33,161 nt of DNA, from contig JAIFLB010000113.1 in assembly GCA_020049245.1 (NCBI GenBank), positions 1 through 33,161 of the forward strand, given 5' to 3'. The position numbers and the translations under genes are program-made. The DNA is from Betaproteobacteria bacterium. GTDB taxonomy: Bacteria > Pseudomonadota > Gammaproteobacteria > Burkholderiales > Thiobacillaceae. The notes beneath the pieces were generated by a model. It had not been told where the DNA came from and did no database searches. It saw only the letters and a list, made by a program, of their open reading frames with translations. Positions 1 to 10,642 of this stretch are shown piece after piece (position 1 is the stretch's first letter; the number at the start of each line of letters is the position of its first letter).

Positions 1-64
1 TTTTGAAGAAACCAAACACGGGAGGGGAAGTCAGAGGCTGCGTTGTAAGCCCATAAATTCTATC

Positions 65-1498
65 ATGCGAGCCCTTTTCCCTATGACACATGCGCCCAAG
101 ATGAAATCTTCTTCTCGTGTTTTCACGTTGTTGGCGAAGTTCGCGATATTCGCGATGTTTTTCGCGACGGCTGCTCCGGCGCGTGCCGAAATTGTCGAAC
201 AGACTTTGTCCAACGGCCTGAAAGTGATCGTCAAGACCGACCGGCGCGCGCCGGTGGCGGTGTCGCAGGTCTGGTATCGCGCCGGCAGCATGGATGAAAG
301 TTACGGCACCACCGGTGTCGCGCATGTGCTGGAACACATGATGTTCAAGGGCACCAGGGACGTGCCGGCGGGCGAGTTTTCAAAGCGCATCGCGGCGGCG
401 GGCGGGCGTGAGAATGCGTTTACCTCGCGCGACCACACGGCGTATTTCCAGACCTTGCAGAAAGATCGGCTGGAGTTGGCACTCAAACTGGAAGCCGACC
501 GGATGGCCAATCTGGTGTTGTCGGCCGACGAATTCGCGAAAGAAATCAATGTCGTGATGGAAGAGCGCCGCATGCGCACCGAGGACAACGCGCAGGCCAA
601 GCTGTATGAAGCACTGATGGCCACGGCGTATCAGTCGCATCCGTATCGGCATCCGGTGATTGGCTGGATGGACGATCTGAAGAACATGAAAGTGGACGAT
701 GCGCGCCGTTGGTATGAAAACTGGTACAGCCCGAACAACGCCACGCTGGTGGTCGCCGGCGATGTCGATCCGGCACAGGTGTTGGCCTGGGCGCAACAGT
801 ATTTCGGCGCCATTCCGAGTCGCGCCTTGCCCGAACGCAAGCCGCAACGCGAGCCGGAACAGATCGGCATGAAGCAGGTCACGGTGCGTGCGCCGGCCAA
901 GTTGCCGGTGGTGGCGCTGGTCTGGCAGGCGCCCAATCTGGCCGATCCAGCGAATGACTGGGAGCCGTATGCGCTGGAAATTCTGGCTGGCGTGCTGGAT
1001 GGACATGCTTCCGCGCGCTTGAATCAGTCACTGGTGCGCGACAAGCAGATCGCCAACGAGGCGAGCGCGGGCTATGACTCGATCTCGCGCGGCCCGGGCA
1101 TGTTCTCGGTGGATGCTTCGCCGGTGGAAGGGCAGACCGTCGGCGTCGTCGAAGCCGCGCTGAAGGCGGAGATTGCGCTTCTGGTCCAGGCTGGCGTCAG
1201 CGAAACCGAGTTGAACCGGGTCAAGGCGCAAGTGCTGGCCAGCCAGGTTTATCAGCAGGATTCCCTGTTCTATCAGGCGATGCAGATCGGTGAGTGGACG
1301 ACCGCCGGACTGGATTACAAGGCGCGCGATATCCGCTACGCCAAACTCAAGGCGGTGACGGCGGAGCAAGTGCGTGATGTGGCAAAGAAATATCTGGTCG
1401 ATGAACGACTGACCGTGGCCATACTGGACCCGCTGCCAATGCCGGAAGGCAAACCTGCTTTTCAACGTAATCTGATCGGAGGCGGCCATGGTCGTTAA
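65..1498 (+). CDS. M16 family zinc metallopeptidase (catalytic member)
   Basis: ORF of 477 aa with signal-peptide-like N-terminus (..FATAAPARAE) and M16 motif HxxEH (HVLEHMMFKGT); the true start may be the ATG at 83 or 101. Confidence 0.9.
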   Translation: MRALFPMTHAPKMKSSSRVFTLLAKFAIFAMFFATAAPARAEIVEQTLSNGLKVIVKTDRRAPVAVSQVWYRAGSMDESYGTTGVAHVLEHMMFKGTRDVPAGEFSKRIAAAGGRENAFTSRDHTAYFQTLQKDRLELALKLEADRMANLVLSADEFAKEINVVMEERRMRTEDNAQAKLYEALMATAYQSHPYRHPVIGWMDDLKNMKVDDARRWYENWYSPNNATLVVAGDVDPAQVLAWAQQYFGAIPSRALPERKPQREPEQIGMKQVTVRAPAKLPVVALVWQAPNLADPANDWEPYALEILAGVLDGHASARLNQSLVRDKQIANEASAGYDSISRGPGMFSVDASPVEGQTVGVVEAALKAEIALLVQAGVSETELNRVKAQVLASQVYQQDSLFYQAMQIGEWTTAGLDYKARDIRYAKLKAVTAEQVRDVAKKYLVDERLTVAILDPLPMPEGKPAFQRNLIGGGHGR

Positions 1499-2834
1499 AT
1501 ATCTGCTGCCATTCGTGGTGGCCTTCGGGCTGGCCATGGTTTCGGCATCCAGCGCCTGGGCTGGCTTGAATATCCAGCATTGGCAAACCTCGCAAGGCGC
1601 CCGTGTGGTGTTTGTCGAAAATCATGACTTGCCAATGCTCGATCTGAGTGTCGGTTTTGCCGCCGGTAGCGCGCGCGAAATCCGCGCGAAATCCGGTCTG
1701 GCCAATCTGACGCGACATATCATGGGCTTGGGCGCGGGGGATTACAGCGAGCGTGATATCGCCGAGAAACTGGCCGATGTCGGGGCGGTGATGTCGGGCA
1801 GTTTCGATGCGGATCGCGCCGGTTTCTCGTTGCGTAGCTTGAGCGGGGAAGTTGAGCGCAATCAGGCAATCAATCTGCTGGTATCGATCCTGTCGCAGCC
1901 GCGTTTCGATGCCGCCGTACTCGAACGCGAAAAAGCGCGTGTGGTGGCCTCTCTGGAAGAGGCGGCGACGAAACCTGAAAGCATTGGAGAGAAGGCATTC
2001 CAGGCCGCGCTTTACGGTGATCATCCCTATGGGTTGCCTGAAAGCGGTGAGGTCGAGTCTGTGCGTGGCCTGACGCGGGACGATCTGGCCGAGTTTTACC
2101 GGGCGCATTACCGCGCCAGAAACATGACGGTCGCCATGATGGGCGATCTGAGCCGGGCCGAGGCAGAGGCGATTGCCGAGCGGTTGGCGGCAGATTTGCC
2201 GCCCGGCGAGGCGCCGCCGCCGATCCCTGCGGTGCGGGTGAACACGCAAGGGCAGGAAAAAATCATCCCGCACCATGCCACGCAAAGCCATCTGTTCATG
2301 GGTTTGCCGGGGTTGATGCGGGAAGACCCGGATTATTTTCCGCTGCTGGTCGGCAACTATATTTTGGGCGGCGGTGGCTTCGATTCCCGCTTGACCAATT
2401 CGGTGCGCCAGAAGAAAGGCCTGGCTTACAGCGTTTACAGCTATTTCATGCCGATGCGCGAACTCGGACCGTTCCAGATTGGTTTGCAGACCCGGCGTGA
2501 TGCGACCGACGAGGCAGTGCGCACGGTGCGCGAGGAATTGGCGCGCTATCTGGCGGAAGGGCCGAGCGAGGCCGAGTTGACGCAGGCGAAGAACAATCTG
2601 ATCGGCGGCTTCCCGCTACGCATCGACAGCAACCGGAAGATTCTCGAACACCTGGCAATGATCGGTTTCTATCAATTACCGTTGAATTGGTTGGAGACCT
2701 ATTCCCCACAGGTGGCGGCGGTAAAGCGGGAAGAAATCCTGCGGGCATTCCGGTCGCGGGTGAAACCCGAGTCGCTGATGACGGTGATCGTCGGCGGCCA
2801 ACCTGATGTCAAGGCGGAGTCGGTTGCCAAATAA
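1488..2834 (+). CDS. M16 family peptidase-like protein, HxxEH motif absent (probable non-catalytic partner)
   Basis: 448 aa ORF overlapping the upstream M16 gene; N-terminal signal peptide; LTRHIMGLGAG where HxxEH is expected; C-terminal KKGLAYSVYSYF motif. Confidence 0.88.
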   Translation: MVVKYLLPFVVAFGLAMVSASSAWAGLNIQHWQTSQGARVVFVENHDLPMLDLSVGFAAGSAREIRAKSGLANLTRHIMGLGAGDYSERDIAEKLADVGAVMSGSFDADRAGFSLRSLSGEVERNQAINLLVSILSQPRFDAAVLEREKARVVASLEEAATKPESIGEKAFQAALYGDHPYGLPESGEVESVRGLTRDDLAEFYRAHYRARNMTVAMMGDLSRAEAEAIAERLAADLPPGEAPPPIPAVRVNTQGQEKIIPHHATQSHLFMGLPGLMREDPDYFPLLVGNYILGGGGFDSRLTNSVRQKKGLAYSVYSYFMPMRELGPFQIGLQTRRDATDEAVRTVREELARYLAEGPSEAELTQAKNNLIGGFPLRIDSNRKILEHLAMIGFYQLPLNWLETYSPQVAAVKREEILRAFRSRVKPESLMTVIVGGQPDVKAESVAK

Positions 2835-3371
2835 GGCGCGGCTAAGCAATTCGGTACGGATTATCGGCGGCGAATTTCGCAGCCGGATTCTGCATTTTCC
2901 GGATGCCACCGGTTTGCGGCCGACACCGGATCGGGTACGCGAAACCCTGTTCAATTGGCTGGGCCAGCGCTTGCATGGCCTGGTCTGTCTGGACGCATTC
3001 GCCGGTAGCGGTGCCTTGGGATTCGAGGCCGCCTCGCGCGGCGCCGAGCGAGTGGTGATGCTGGAGCGGGATAGCAAGGCGCGCGCGGCGTTGAAGCAAA
3101 ATGCGGCCCTGTTGCAAACACGTGGCGTCGAGGTCTTGCAAATGGATGCGCTGGCCTATATGTCAGCGGCAGGAGAGATGTTCGATGTGATTTTTCTTGA
3201 TCCGCCGTTTGATCAGAATTTGTTGGCGCCCGCCATTCAAAGCGCGGCGACACGATTGCGCGAGGGCGGTAAAATTTACGCCGAATCCCCTACATCCTTC
3301 ACTCCAGAAGGGTTTTCCGTTGTACGCCAAGGCCGAGCTGGTCTTTCGCATTTTTGTTTGTTGGAGCCGGT

Positions 3372-3375
<4 letters not shown>
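2824..3375 (+). CDS. rsmD: 16S rRNA (guanine966-N2)-methyltransferase
   Basis: RIIGGEFRSR, RPTPDRVRETLFNWL, DAFAGSGALGFEAASRGA, FLDPPF motifs; directly upstream of coaD; probable TTG start. Confidence 0.92.
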
Positions 3376-4179
<804 letters not shown>

Positions 4180-4192
4180 CTGTTTTTTAATA

Positions 4193-4219
4193 AAAAAGCG
4201 CGGCCAAGCCGCGCTTTTT
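4193..4219 (+). terminator. Rho-independent terminator after ferredoxin gene
   Basis: AAAAAGCGCGGC-CAA-GCCGCGCTTTTT inverted repeat with T run; nearly symmetric, may serve both strands. Confidence 0.85.
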
Positions 4220-4253
4220 GCATTTTTTGTTTAACGCTTCAGCGTTGAACGTC

Positions 4254-6212
4254 TCAGGCGGCGAGCAGATCAGGCTTCAGATTGGCCGGAATCAATGCGG
4301 TGCGAACCGCTTCGGAAAGATGGTTAAGTTCGGTGTGTTGCCGGATGACCTCGACATGCATCTGATCGAGTTCGCCAATTCGGTCATCCAGCGTGTCGGC
4401 TGCCTTGTGGATGCGTTTGACACTCTCCAGACGGCGGCGCAATTGCATCTGATGTTCGCGCACCTGGCCTTCCATGGGCGACATCACGGCTTTCAACCAG
4501 TTTTCGACATCTCGGTTGAGGATCTCGAAAACCTGCACGACTCGGCTGGCCAAGGTCTCGAAAAAGCGTGAAGTCAGTGTGTACTGCTCAGTGGTCAGGA
4601 AGGTGTAGAACGTGTTGAATTGCTGATCGTAGGCTTCTTCCAGGCGCTGCAATTCCTTGCGATAGCGCAGCATGGAAAAGGGGGGAATGCTGATCAGGTT
4701 GATGCCATGTTCCAGATTCAGCTTGTGGTACATCGCCTCCATCATCTTGTTGATTTCATCGATCTGGTTGTTGGCGCCTTCCAGTCGATCGTCAACCCGC
4801 TTGAAAAAGCTGCTCATGGCATCCCGAATGCCTTTGGTGAAGCGACTCGAAACCATGCTTTCACGGGCGCCTCGCACTTCTTCGCGGAGTCCGTCCATGC
4901 CGATTTTGGAGAACAATTTGATGCTTTGCTGCGAGTAAACCGAACGTAACGCCTGGAATTGCTGCAAACCACGTTCGAAACTCTCTTTATCGGAGGTGAT
5001 CTTGGTCATGATGTGGCCGACCACATCCTGGTTCTTGCCTTGCAAGCCCTTGAGTTCATTGAGCTGTTCTTCAATGCCTCGTTGCCTGCCTTCGAGCAGA
5101 GCAAGACTGTTGTCGAGCAAATCACTCAGTTCTGCTTCGGTCTGGTCGCGCACGATGGCTTGCTTGGATGAGATCAGTTCATCCGACAGGGCTTTTTCCA
5201 GCGCGGTCAGCCGGCTTCGTTTCAACAAGGCTTCATCGCCGCTGATCTTGGCGAGCAGGCCCTTTTGCGCGGAAACAGGAAATATCTGGCTTGCATTGAT
5301 GCCAAGCAATTCGGCGCAGGACTTCACCTGGCTATCAATTTCCGCGTTGATCTGGGCTTCACTTTTCAGGTCGTCCCACAAGCCGTCGATCTTGTTCAGC
5401 GCCACCAGACGGCCACGATTCTTGCCGCGAGAATAGATGTGGCTGCGCCAGACTTCGATGTCGGATTTGGTGACGCCGGTGTCGGCGGCCAGCACAAACA
5501 ACACCGCATGCGCATTCGGCAAGAGGTTGAAGGTGAGTTCTGGTTCGACGCCGATCGCGTTGAGGCCGGGGGTGTCGTAAACCACTAGCCCTTTCTCGAG
5601 AAACGGGTGCGGGAAATTGATGATGGCGTGGCGCCAGGCCGGGATGGTGACCGTACCATCGGCATTCATGCTCAGGCTGGCATGCGGGTCGTCGGGAATG
5701 TAGAGGCCGAGGTGGGTTGCTTCGTCCAGGCTGACCGATTTCACCCGACAGACTTCCTGCATGGCTTGCGCGACGTTACCGGCGGATGAAGTGTCCATCG
5801 GAACGGTGCTCCACTCGTCCGGATAACCCTTGTATTCAGAAATACTGGCATTCGAAAGGCGCGTCTCGATCGGTAGCAACTCGATCATGGGCGGCTTGGC
5901 CGGGTCGTAAAGCAGTTCGGTTGGGCACATCGTGGTGCGCCCGGCCGTCGATGGGAGCAGGCGCTGTTGCAGGTCGGACAGGAAAATCGCGTTGATCAAC
6001 TCGGATTTGCCACGGGAAAACTCGGCCACAAAGGCGACATGCAGCTTGTCTTCCGCAAGACGATCGATCAATTGCTGTAGCCGCAAGTCACGCTGCGAGT
6101 CGTTCAGGTCTTCTTTGCCCAACCAGTTGCGATAGTCGGAGATGCGGCGCGACAGTTCGCTGCGCCATTGGCTGTATGCCTCGAAGTCATTCACGAGTGA
6201 AACATTGGTCAT
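4254..6212 (-). CDS. Dynamin-like large GTPase
   Basis: 652 aa from MTNVSLVND; G1 EFSRGKSELINAIF, G2-like GRTTMCPTEL, G3 DTPGLN, G4 NKID, long helical C-terminus; SD-like GGAGGCGGA upstream of ATG. Confidence 0.85.
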   Translation of the reverse strand: MTNVSLVNDFEAYSQWRSELSRRISDYRNWLGKEDLNDSQRDLRLQQLIDRLAEDKLHVAFVAEFSRGKSELINAIFLSDLQQRLLPSTAGRTTMCPTELLYDPAKPPMIELLPIETRLSNASISEYKGYPDEWSTVPMDTSSAGNVAQAMQEVCRVKSVSLDEATHLGLYIPDDPHASLSMNADGTVTIPAWRHAIINFPHPFLEKGLVVYDTPGLNAIGVEPELTFNLLPNAHAVLFVLAADTGVTKSDIEVWRSHIYSRGKNRGRLVALNKIDGLWDDLKSEAQINAEIDSQVKSCAELLGINASQIFPVSAQKGLLAKISGDEALLKRSRLTALEKALSDELISSKQAIVRDQTEAELSDLLDNSLALLEGRQRGIEEQLNELKGLQGKNQDVVGHIMTKITSDKESFERGLQQFQALRSVYSQQSIKLFSKIGMDGLREEVRGARESMVSSRFTKGIRDAMSSFFKRVDDRLEGANNQIDEINKMMEAMYHKLNLEHGINLISIPPFSMLRYRKELQRLEEAYDQQFNTFYTFLTTEQYTLTSRFFETLASRVVQVFEILNRDVENWLKAVMSPMEGQVREHQMQLRRRLESVKRIHKAADTLDDRIGELDQMHVEVIRQHTELNHLSEAVRTALIPANLKPDLLAA

Positions 6213-6293
6213 CGTTCCGCCTCCAGCAGTGGCGCCATCTGGCCCCATATTCGTGGGCGCGACTCTAGCATAAATGCCTGCTTCTATAGGCAG

Positions 6294-7109
6294 CTAGCGT
6301 CGCTGACATTGCGGGCAATAGAAGCTGGAACGCGCGCTCTGGCGGAGTTGGCGGATCGGGCTGGCGCAAATTGAACAGGCTTCGCCGGCACGGCCATAAA
6401 CAAAATAGCTTTGCTGGAAATACCCTGGTTTGCCATGCCCATCGACAAAGTCGCGCAGGCTGCTGCCTCCGGCGGCGATGGCTTGCGCCAGTGTCTGCCG
6501 AATTGCGTCCACCAGTCGCCCGCAACGTGGCCGGGAGAGCTTGCCGGCCGGTAGGCGCGGGTCGATGCCGGCATGAAACAAGGATTCGTTGGCATAGATG
6601 TTGCCGACCCCGACAATCAGACTGGCATCCATCAGCAACAGCTTGATGGCGGTTTTTCTGTGCTGGCATATCGCATGCAGACTGGCTGCGTTGAGGGCTT
6701 CAGTCAGCGGTTCCACGCCAAGATGTGCGATCAAGGGGTGTTGTTCAGGGTCTTCGCACCAGAGCAGAGCCCCAAAGCGACGCGGGTCGCGATACCTCAG
6801 GACTTGGTTGTCAGGCAGAAGAAAATCGACGTGATCATGCTTTTCCGGTTCGACAGTGGTCTGCGTCAGACGCAGGCTGCCGGACATGCCGAGGTGCATG
6901 ATCAGCCAGCCGTGATCCAGTTGTGCCAACAGGTATTTGCCGCGCCGTGTCAGCCGGTGGATGCGTTGCCCGCGCGTCAGTGCATCCAGATTTTCCGGCA
7001 CAGGCCAGCGCAAGCGGGATTGTCTGACCTCAGCGCCAAGCAGAATCTGATTTACCAGGGATGGCGCCAGTCCACGGCATACGGTTTCGACTTCTGGGAG
7101 TTCAGGCAT
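6294..7109 (-). CDS. mutM: formamidopyrimidine-DNA glycosylase
   Basis: MPELPEVETVCRGL N-terminus, HLGMSGSL, C-terminal C4 zinc finger CSICASPI..FYCPQCQRR. Confidence 0.97.
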   Translation of the reverse strand: MPELPEVETVCRGLAPSLVNQILLGAEVRQSRLRWPVPENLDALTRGQRIHRLTRRGKYLLAQLDHGWLIMHLGMSGSLRLTQTTVEPEKHDHVDFLLPDNQVLRYRDPRRFGALLWCEDPEQHPLIAHLGVEPLTEALNAASLHAICQHRKTAIKLLLMDASLIVGVGNIYANESLFHAGIDPRLPAGKLSRPRCGRLVDAIRQTLAQAIAAGGSSLRDFVDGHGKPGYFQQSYFVYGRAGEACSICASPIRQLRQSARSSFYCPQCQRR

Positions 7110-7199
7110 GATGGCGTTTCGTGCTCAGGAGGAGATTTGGCTGGGTTACTGTCAAATGACTGCAACTTCTGATCGCAACTTCCCAGAGGTTAAGCGGTC

Positions 7200-8915
7200 T
7201 TGCATAATGAATCTGGTTTCAAATCCGGTTTTCTGGCGATGCTTAGCGTATCGCTTTCCGCTTGCGCCCAGTCACCGGTGATTCAAACCACCACGCCAGT
7301 CGCTGAAACGGTGCCTTTGCCGCCGGCTCAGTCGGGCCTGACTTCGCAAGTGTTGTATCAGTTTTTGTTGGGGGAGATCGCCGGGCAACGCGGTGAGCTA
7401 AAGCTGTCGGCCGAGGCATATGCCGATCTCGCCGTCAAAACACGCGATGCACGTATTGCAAAACGAGCGACGGAAGTGGCTCTCTATGCCCGGCTTGCGC
7501 CATTGGCGTTGAAAAATGCGCGTCTCTGGCAGGAACTCGAGCCGACTTCGCCGAAAGCTTTGCAGACGCTGTCTTCGCTGTTGGTTGGTAGCGGCCGCAT
7601 GGCTGAAGCGCGTCCCTATTTGCAAGCCTGGCTGAAGACTGGAACGGGGGGGGCCGTCTTCCTCCAGTTGCATGGTTTGCTGGCCAAGCAAAAGGACAAA
7701 CAGGCTGTGCTCGATCTGGTGGCTGATCTGGCGGCGAATTTCCCGAGTACGCCGGAAGCGCATTTCGCGGTTGCCCAGGCAGCATGGCATGCCGGCAACG
7801 GCGCCAAGGCATTGGGTAGTCTGGACGAAGCACTGCGTTTGAAGCCGGACTGGTCCGCCGCACCATTGTTCAAGGCGCAGGTGTTGCAACAGATGCAGGG
7901 TGAGGCGGCCTCGCTTGCCTATCTGAAAGATTACCTGGCCACCATGCCAGCCATGCGCGAGGTTCGCCTTGCCTATGCCAAGCATCTGGCGCGCGCCGCC
8001 AAGTTAGATGAGTCACGCGTTCAGTTTGAATTCCTGGCGCAGGAAATGCCGGACGATCCGGAAAACCATCTGGCCATTGGTTTGATTGCCATGCAGACGA
8101 ATGATTTCGACAGCGCGGAAGCCAGACTGACCAAAGCCCTGGAACTGGGGCATTCTGACGCAGGGAGTGTGCGCTTCCATCTGGGTCAGCTGGCGGAGGC
8201 GCGGGGGCGTTCCGAGCAGGCGCTGACCTGGTATCAATCGGTCACCAGCGGCCGTCAGCGTCTTGACGCACAACTGCGCGCCGCCGTGGTGATGGGCAAG
8301 CTGGGAAAAAACGATCAAGCCCTGGAATGGTTGTCCAGCCTGGTGCCTGGCGACGATGCGGAGCGTATCCGGGTGGTACAGACCGAAGCGCAAATCATGC
8401 GCGAGGCGAAGAACTATCCTGGCGTCGTCGAGCGTTTGACGAAAGCGCTGGAACAGATGCCTGATGCAGCGGACCTGCTTTATGACCGCGCCATGGCGGC
8501 GGAGAAAATCGATCGGCTTGAGATGCTGGAAGCCGATTTGCGTCGTCTGATCAAGTTGAAGCCGGAGTTTGCCCATGCATACAACGCGTTGGGTTATACG
8601 CTGGCAGACCGGACAAACCGGATCGACGAGGCGCTCGAATTGCTCGAAAAGGCGCTCAAGCTGGAGCCGGATGATCCTTTCATTCAGGACAGCATGGGCT
8701 GGGCATTATTCAAAGCCAAACGCTATTCGGAAGCGGTCGATTATCTGCGTCGCGCGCACAACGCTCGGCCAGATCCTGAAATTGCCGCGCATCTCGGTGA
8801 GGCGCTCTGGATGAATGGCGATAAAGATGAAGCCCGCCGCATCTGGCAGGGTTCTTTGCTAACGCATCCGGAGAATGAAAGCCTGCGCGAAACGACTTCA
8901 CGCCTGATGCCTTGA
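7200..8915 (+). CDS. TPR-repeat lipoprotein upstream of lolB
   Basis: 571 aa with many TPR-like repeats (AYNALGYTLADRTNRIDEALELLEKALKLEPDDPFIQDSMGWALFKAKRYSEAVDYLRRA); lipobox-like LSAC; TTG start uncertain. Confidence 0.85.
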   Translation: MHNESGFKSGFLAMLSVSLSACAQSPVIQTTTPVAETVPLPPAQSGLTSQVLYQFLLGEIAGQRGELKLSAEAYADLAVKTRDARIAKRATEVALYARLAPLALKNARLWQELEPTSPKALQTLSSLLVGSGRMAEARPYLQAWLKTGTGGAVFLQLHGLLAKQKDKQAVLDLVADLAANFPSTPEAHFAVAQAAWHAGNGAKALGSLDEALRLKPDWSAAPLFKAQVLQQMQGEAASLAYLKDYLATMPAMREVRLAYAKHLARAAKLDESRVQFEFLAQEMPDDPENHLAIGLIAMQTNDFDSAEARLTKALELGHSDAGSVRFHLGQLAEARGRSEQALTWYQSVTSGRQRLDAQLRAAVVMGKLGKNDQALEWLSSLVPGDDAERIRVVQTEAQIMREAKNYPGVVERLTKALEQMPDAADLLYDRAMAAEKIDRLEMLEADLRRLIKLKPEFAHAYNALGYTLADRTNRIDEALELLEKALKLEPDDPFIQDSMGWALFKAKRYSEAVDYLRRAHNARPDPEIAAHLGEALWMNGDKDEARRIWQGSLLTHPENESLRETTSRLMP

Positions 8916-8917
8916 GG

Positions 8918-9541
8918 ATGCCATCGGTTAGTTGCAAATGGCTGGCGATCAAGCTTTTGCGGTTGCCGCTGATGGCGCTGTTGGTGCTGGTGGGTATGTC
9001 AGGCTGTTCTCATTGGCCCGGATTCAAACCTGAGCCACCTGTTGTCGAGCTCAGGCTGCCAACCGCACCGGCCGCTTTTCGACTTGAGGGGCGCGTTGCG
9101 GTCAAGGCGGGCGAGGAGTCTTTCTCCGGTGGTTTAACTTGGCAACGTGAGTCCGCGCGTGAAGAATTGTTGTTGCGCACGCCACTGGGGCAGGGCATCG
9201 CCGAGTTGCGCGGCGATGCAGTTGGCATGGAATTGAAAGATGCGAAAGGCCGGCTCTTCTTTGCAACGGATGCCGATGCATTGGTAAAAAAGACGCTCGG
9301 TCTGGAATTGCCGTTGCGCGGCTTGGCCTGGTGGGTGGTTGGCTTGCCGCGTCCAGGCGCCAGCTATCGCGCAACGCCTGATGCGGATGGGCATTTGGGG
9401 ACGCTTGAGCAGGATGGCTGGCAGATAATGTTCAGTCGCTACGAGCTGCAGCAAGGTCAACCACTGCCGGGAAAACTGGTCGCTAGACGCGATGAAGCAC
9501 TCGAAGTACGTGTTGTGGTTGACACTTGGGAATTGCCATAA
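8918..9541 (+). CDS. lolB: outer membrane lipoprotein LolB
   Basis: lipobox VGMSGC, AFRLEGRVAVKAGEESFSGGLTWQ, position before ispE. Confidence 0.87.
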   Translation: MPSVSCKWLAIKLLRLPLMALLVLVGMSGCSHWPGFKPEPPVVELRLPTAPAAFRLEGRVAVKAGEESFSGGLTWQRESAREELLLRTPLGQGIAELRGDAVGMELKDAKGRLFFATDADALVKKTLGLELPLRGLAWWVVGLPRPGASYRATPDADGHLGTLEQDGWQIMFSRYELQQGQPLPGKLVARRDEALEVRVVVDTWELP

Positions 9542-9549
9542 ACATTGCC

Positions 9550-10389
9550 ATGATTTATCCCGCTCCCGCCAAACTGAACTTGTTCCTGCATGTGGTCGGT
9601 CGTCGCGCTGACGGTTATCACTTGCTGCAAACAGTGTTTCGCTTCCTGGATTTTGGCGACAGTTTGCAGATTGAGCCGCGCACGGATGGTGAAATCAAGC
9701 TGCTGACGCCGCTCGCCGGTGTGCCTGAAAGCCGCGACCTGTGCTGGCGCGCAGCGAGTTTGTTGCAACAGCACACAGGTTGCCGCCTGGGGGCGGACAT
9801 CGGCTTGATCAAGCGTTTGCCGATGGGCGGTGGTCTTGGTGGCGGCAGTTCTGATGCGGCCACCGTGTTGCTGGCCTTGAACCGTTTGTGGGGGGTGAAT
9901 TTGCCGCGCGCCGAGTTGCAGGCGTTGGGGCTGGCGCTGGGCGCCGATGTGCCGGTGTTCGTGTTCGGCCACAGCGCGTTTGCCGAGGGAGTCGGCGAGG
10001 TTTTGACCGAGTTGACGCTAGCGCCAGCCAGTTATGTCGTATTGACGCCACCTGTACATGTCGCAACAGCGGCAATTTTCAGCCATCCGGGATTGACACG
10101 TAACACCCCGTCAATCAGAATCGCGGACCTCTTTGATGGCTTTGGGCGGAACGATCTTCAGCCTTTAGCCTGCGCGCTGTATCCCGAAGTTGCGGAATAT
10201 CTGGCTTGGTTAAATGCGCAAGTCGGTGTTGCTGGAAGTGCGCGTATGACTGGGTCCGGTGCTTGTGTTTATGCTGCGTTTCCGGGTCGAGATGACGCTG
10301 AAAAAGTCTTTGCTAAGCGGCCTGGTCGGATGAGCGGTTTTGTTGCGGATGGGCTTGATCAACATCCCCTACTCGGTTTTGCAGATTGA
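9550..10389 (+). CDS. ispE: 4-diphosphocytidyl-2-C-methyl-D-erythritol kinase
   Basis: YPAPAKLNLFLHVVGRRADGYH; PMGGGLGGGSSDAA GHMP-kinase motif. Confidence 0.96.
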   Translation: MIYPAPAKLNLFLHVVGRRADGYHLLQTVFRFLDFGDSLQIEPRTDGEIKLLTPLAGVPESRDLCWRAASLLQQHTGCRLGADIGLIKRLPMGGGLGGGSSDAATVLLALNRLWGVNLPRAELQALGLALGADVPVFVFGHSAFAEGVGEVLTELTLAPASYVVLTPPVHVATAAIFSHPGLTRNTPSIRIADLFDGFGRNDLQPLACALYPEVAEYLAWLNAQVGVAGSARMTGSGACVYAAFPGRDDAEKVFAKRPGRMSGFVADGLDQHPLLGFAD

Positions 10390-10437
10390 TTGAGTGGTGA
10401 GTTGGTTGTTAGTTTTTGTGTTTAGGAACCCAGATTT

Positions 10438-10512
10438 TGGGGAGTCGCCAAGTGGTAAGGCACCGGATTTTGATTCCGGCATTCGTAGGTTCGATCCCTA
10501 CCTCCCCAGCCA
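10438..10512 (+). tRNA. tRNA-Gln (TTG)
   Basis: TGGGGAG/CTCCCCA acceptor, anticodon loop TTTTGAT, T arm GGTTCGATCC, encoded CCA. Confidence 0.96.
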
Positions 10513-10544
10513 AATATACGTCTGCCCTGAAGGGTGGACATGAT

Positions 10545-10574
10545 AAGCGTGCAAGCCAAGCTGCACGCTTTTTG
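10545..10574 (+). terminator. Rho-independent terminator downstream of tRNA-Gln
   Basis: AAGCGTGCA...TGCACGCTT stem followed by TTTTG tract. Confidence 0.75.
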
Positions 10575-10642
10575 TTTTGTGATTTGTTAACTGTTGCGCG
10601 TCTGACCGACACGCGGGGGCTCAAAGTAGCCTGGGGGTCGAA

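Noticed and set aside
1347-2291. Minus-strand ORF 314 aa
   Set aside because: Shadow ORF across the M16 peptidase pair; no recognisable motif.
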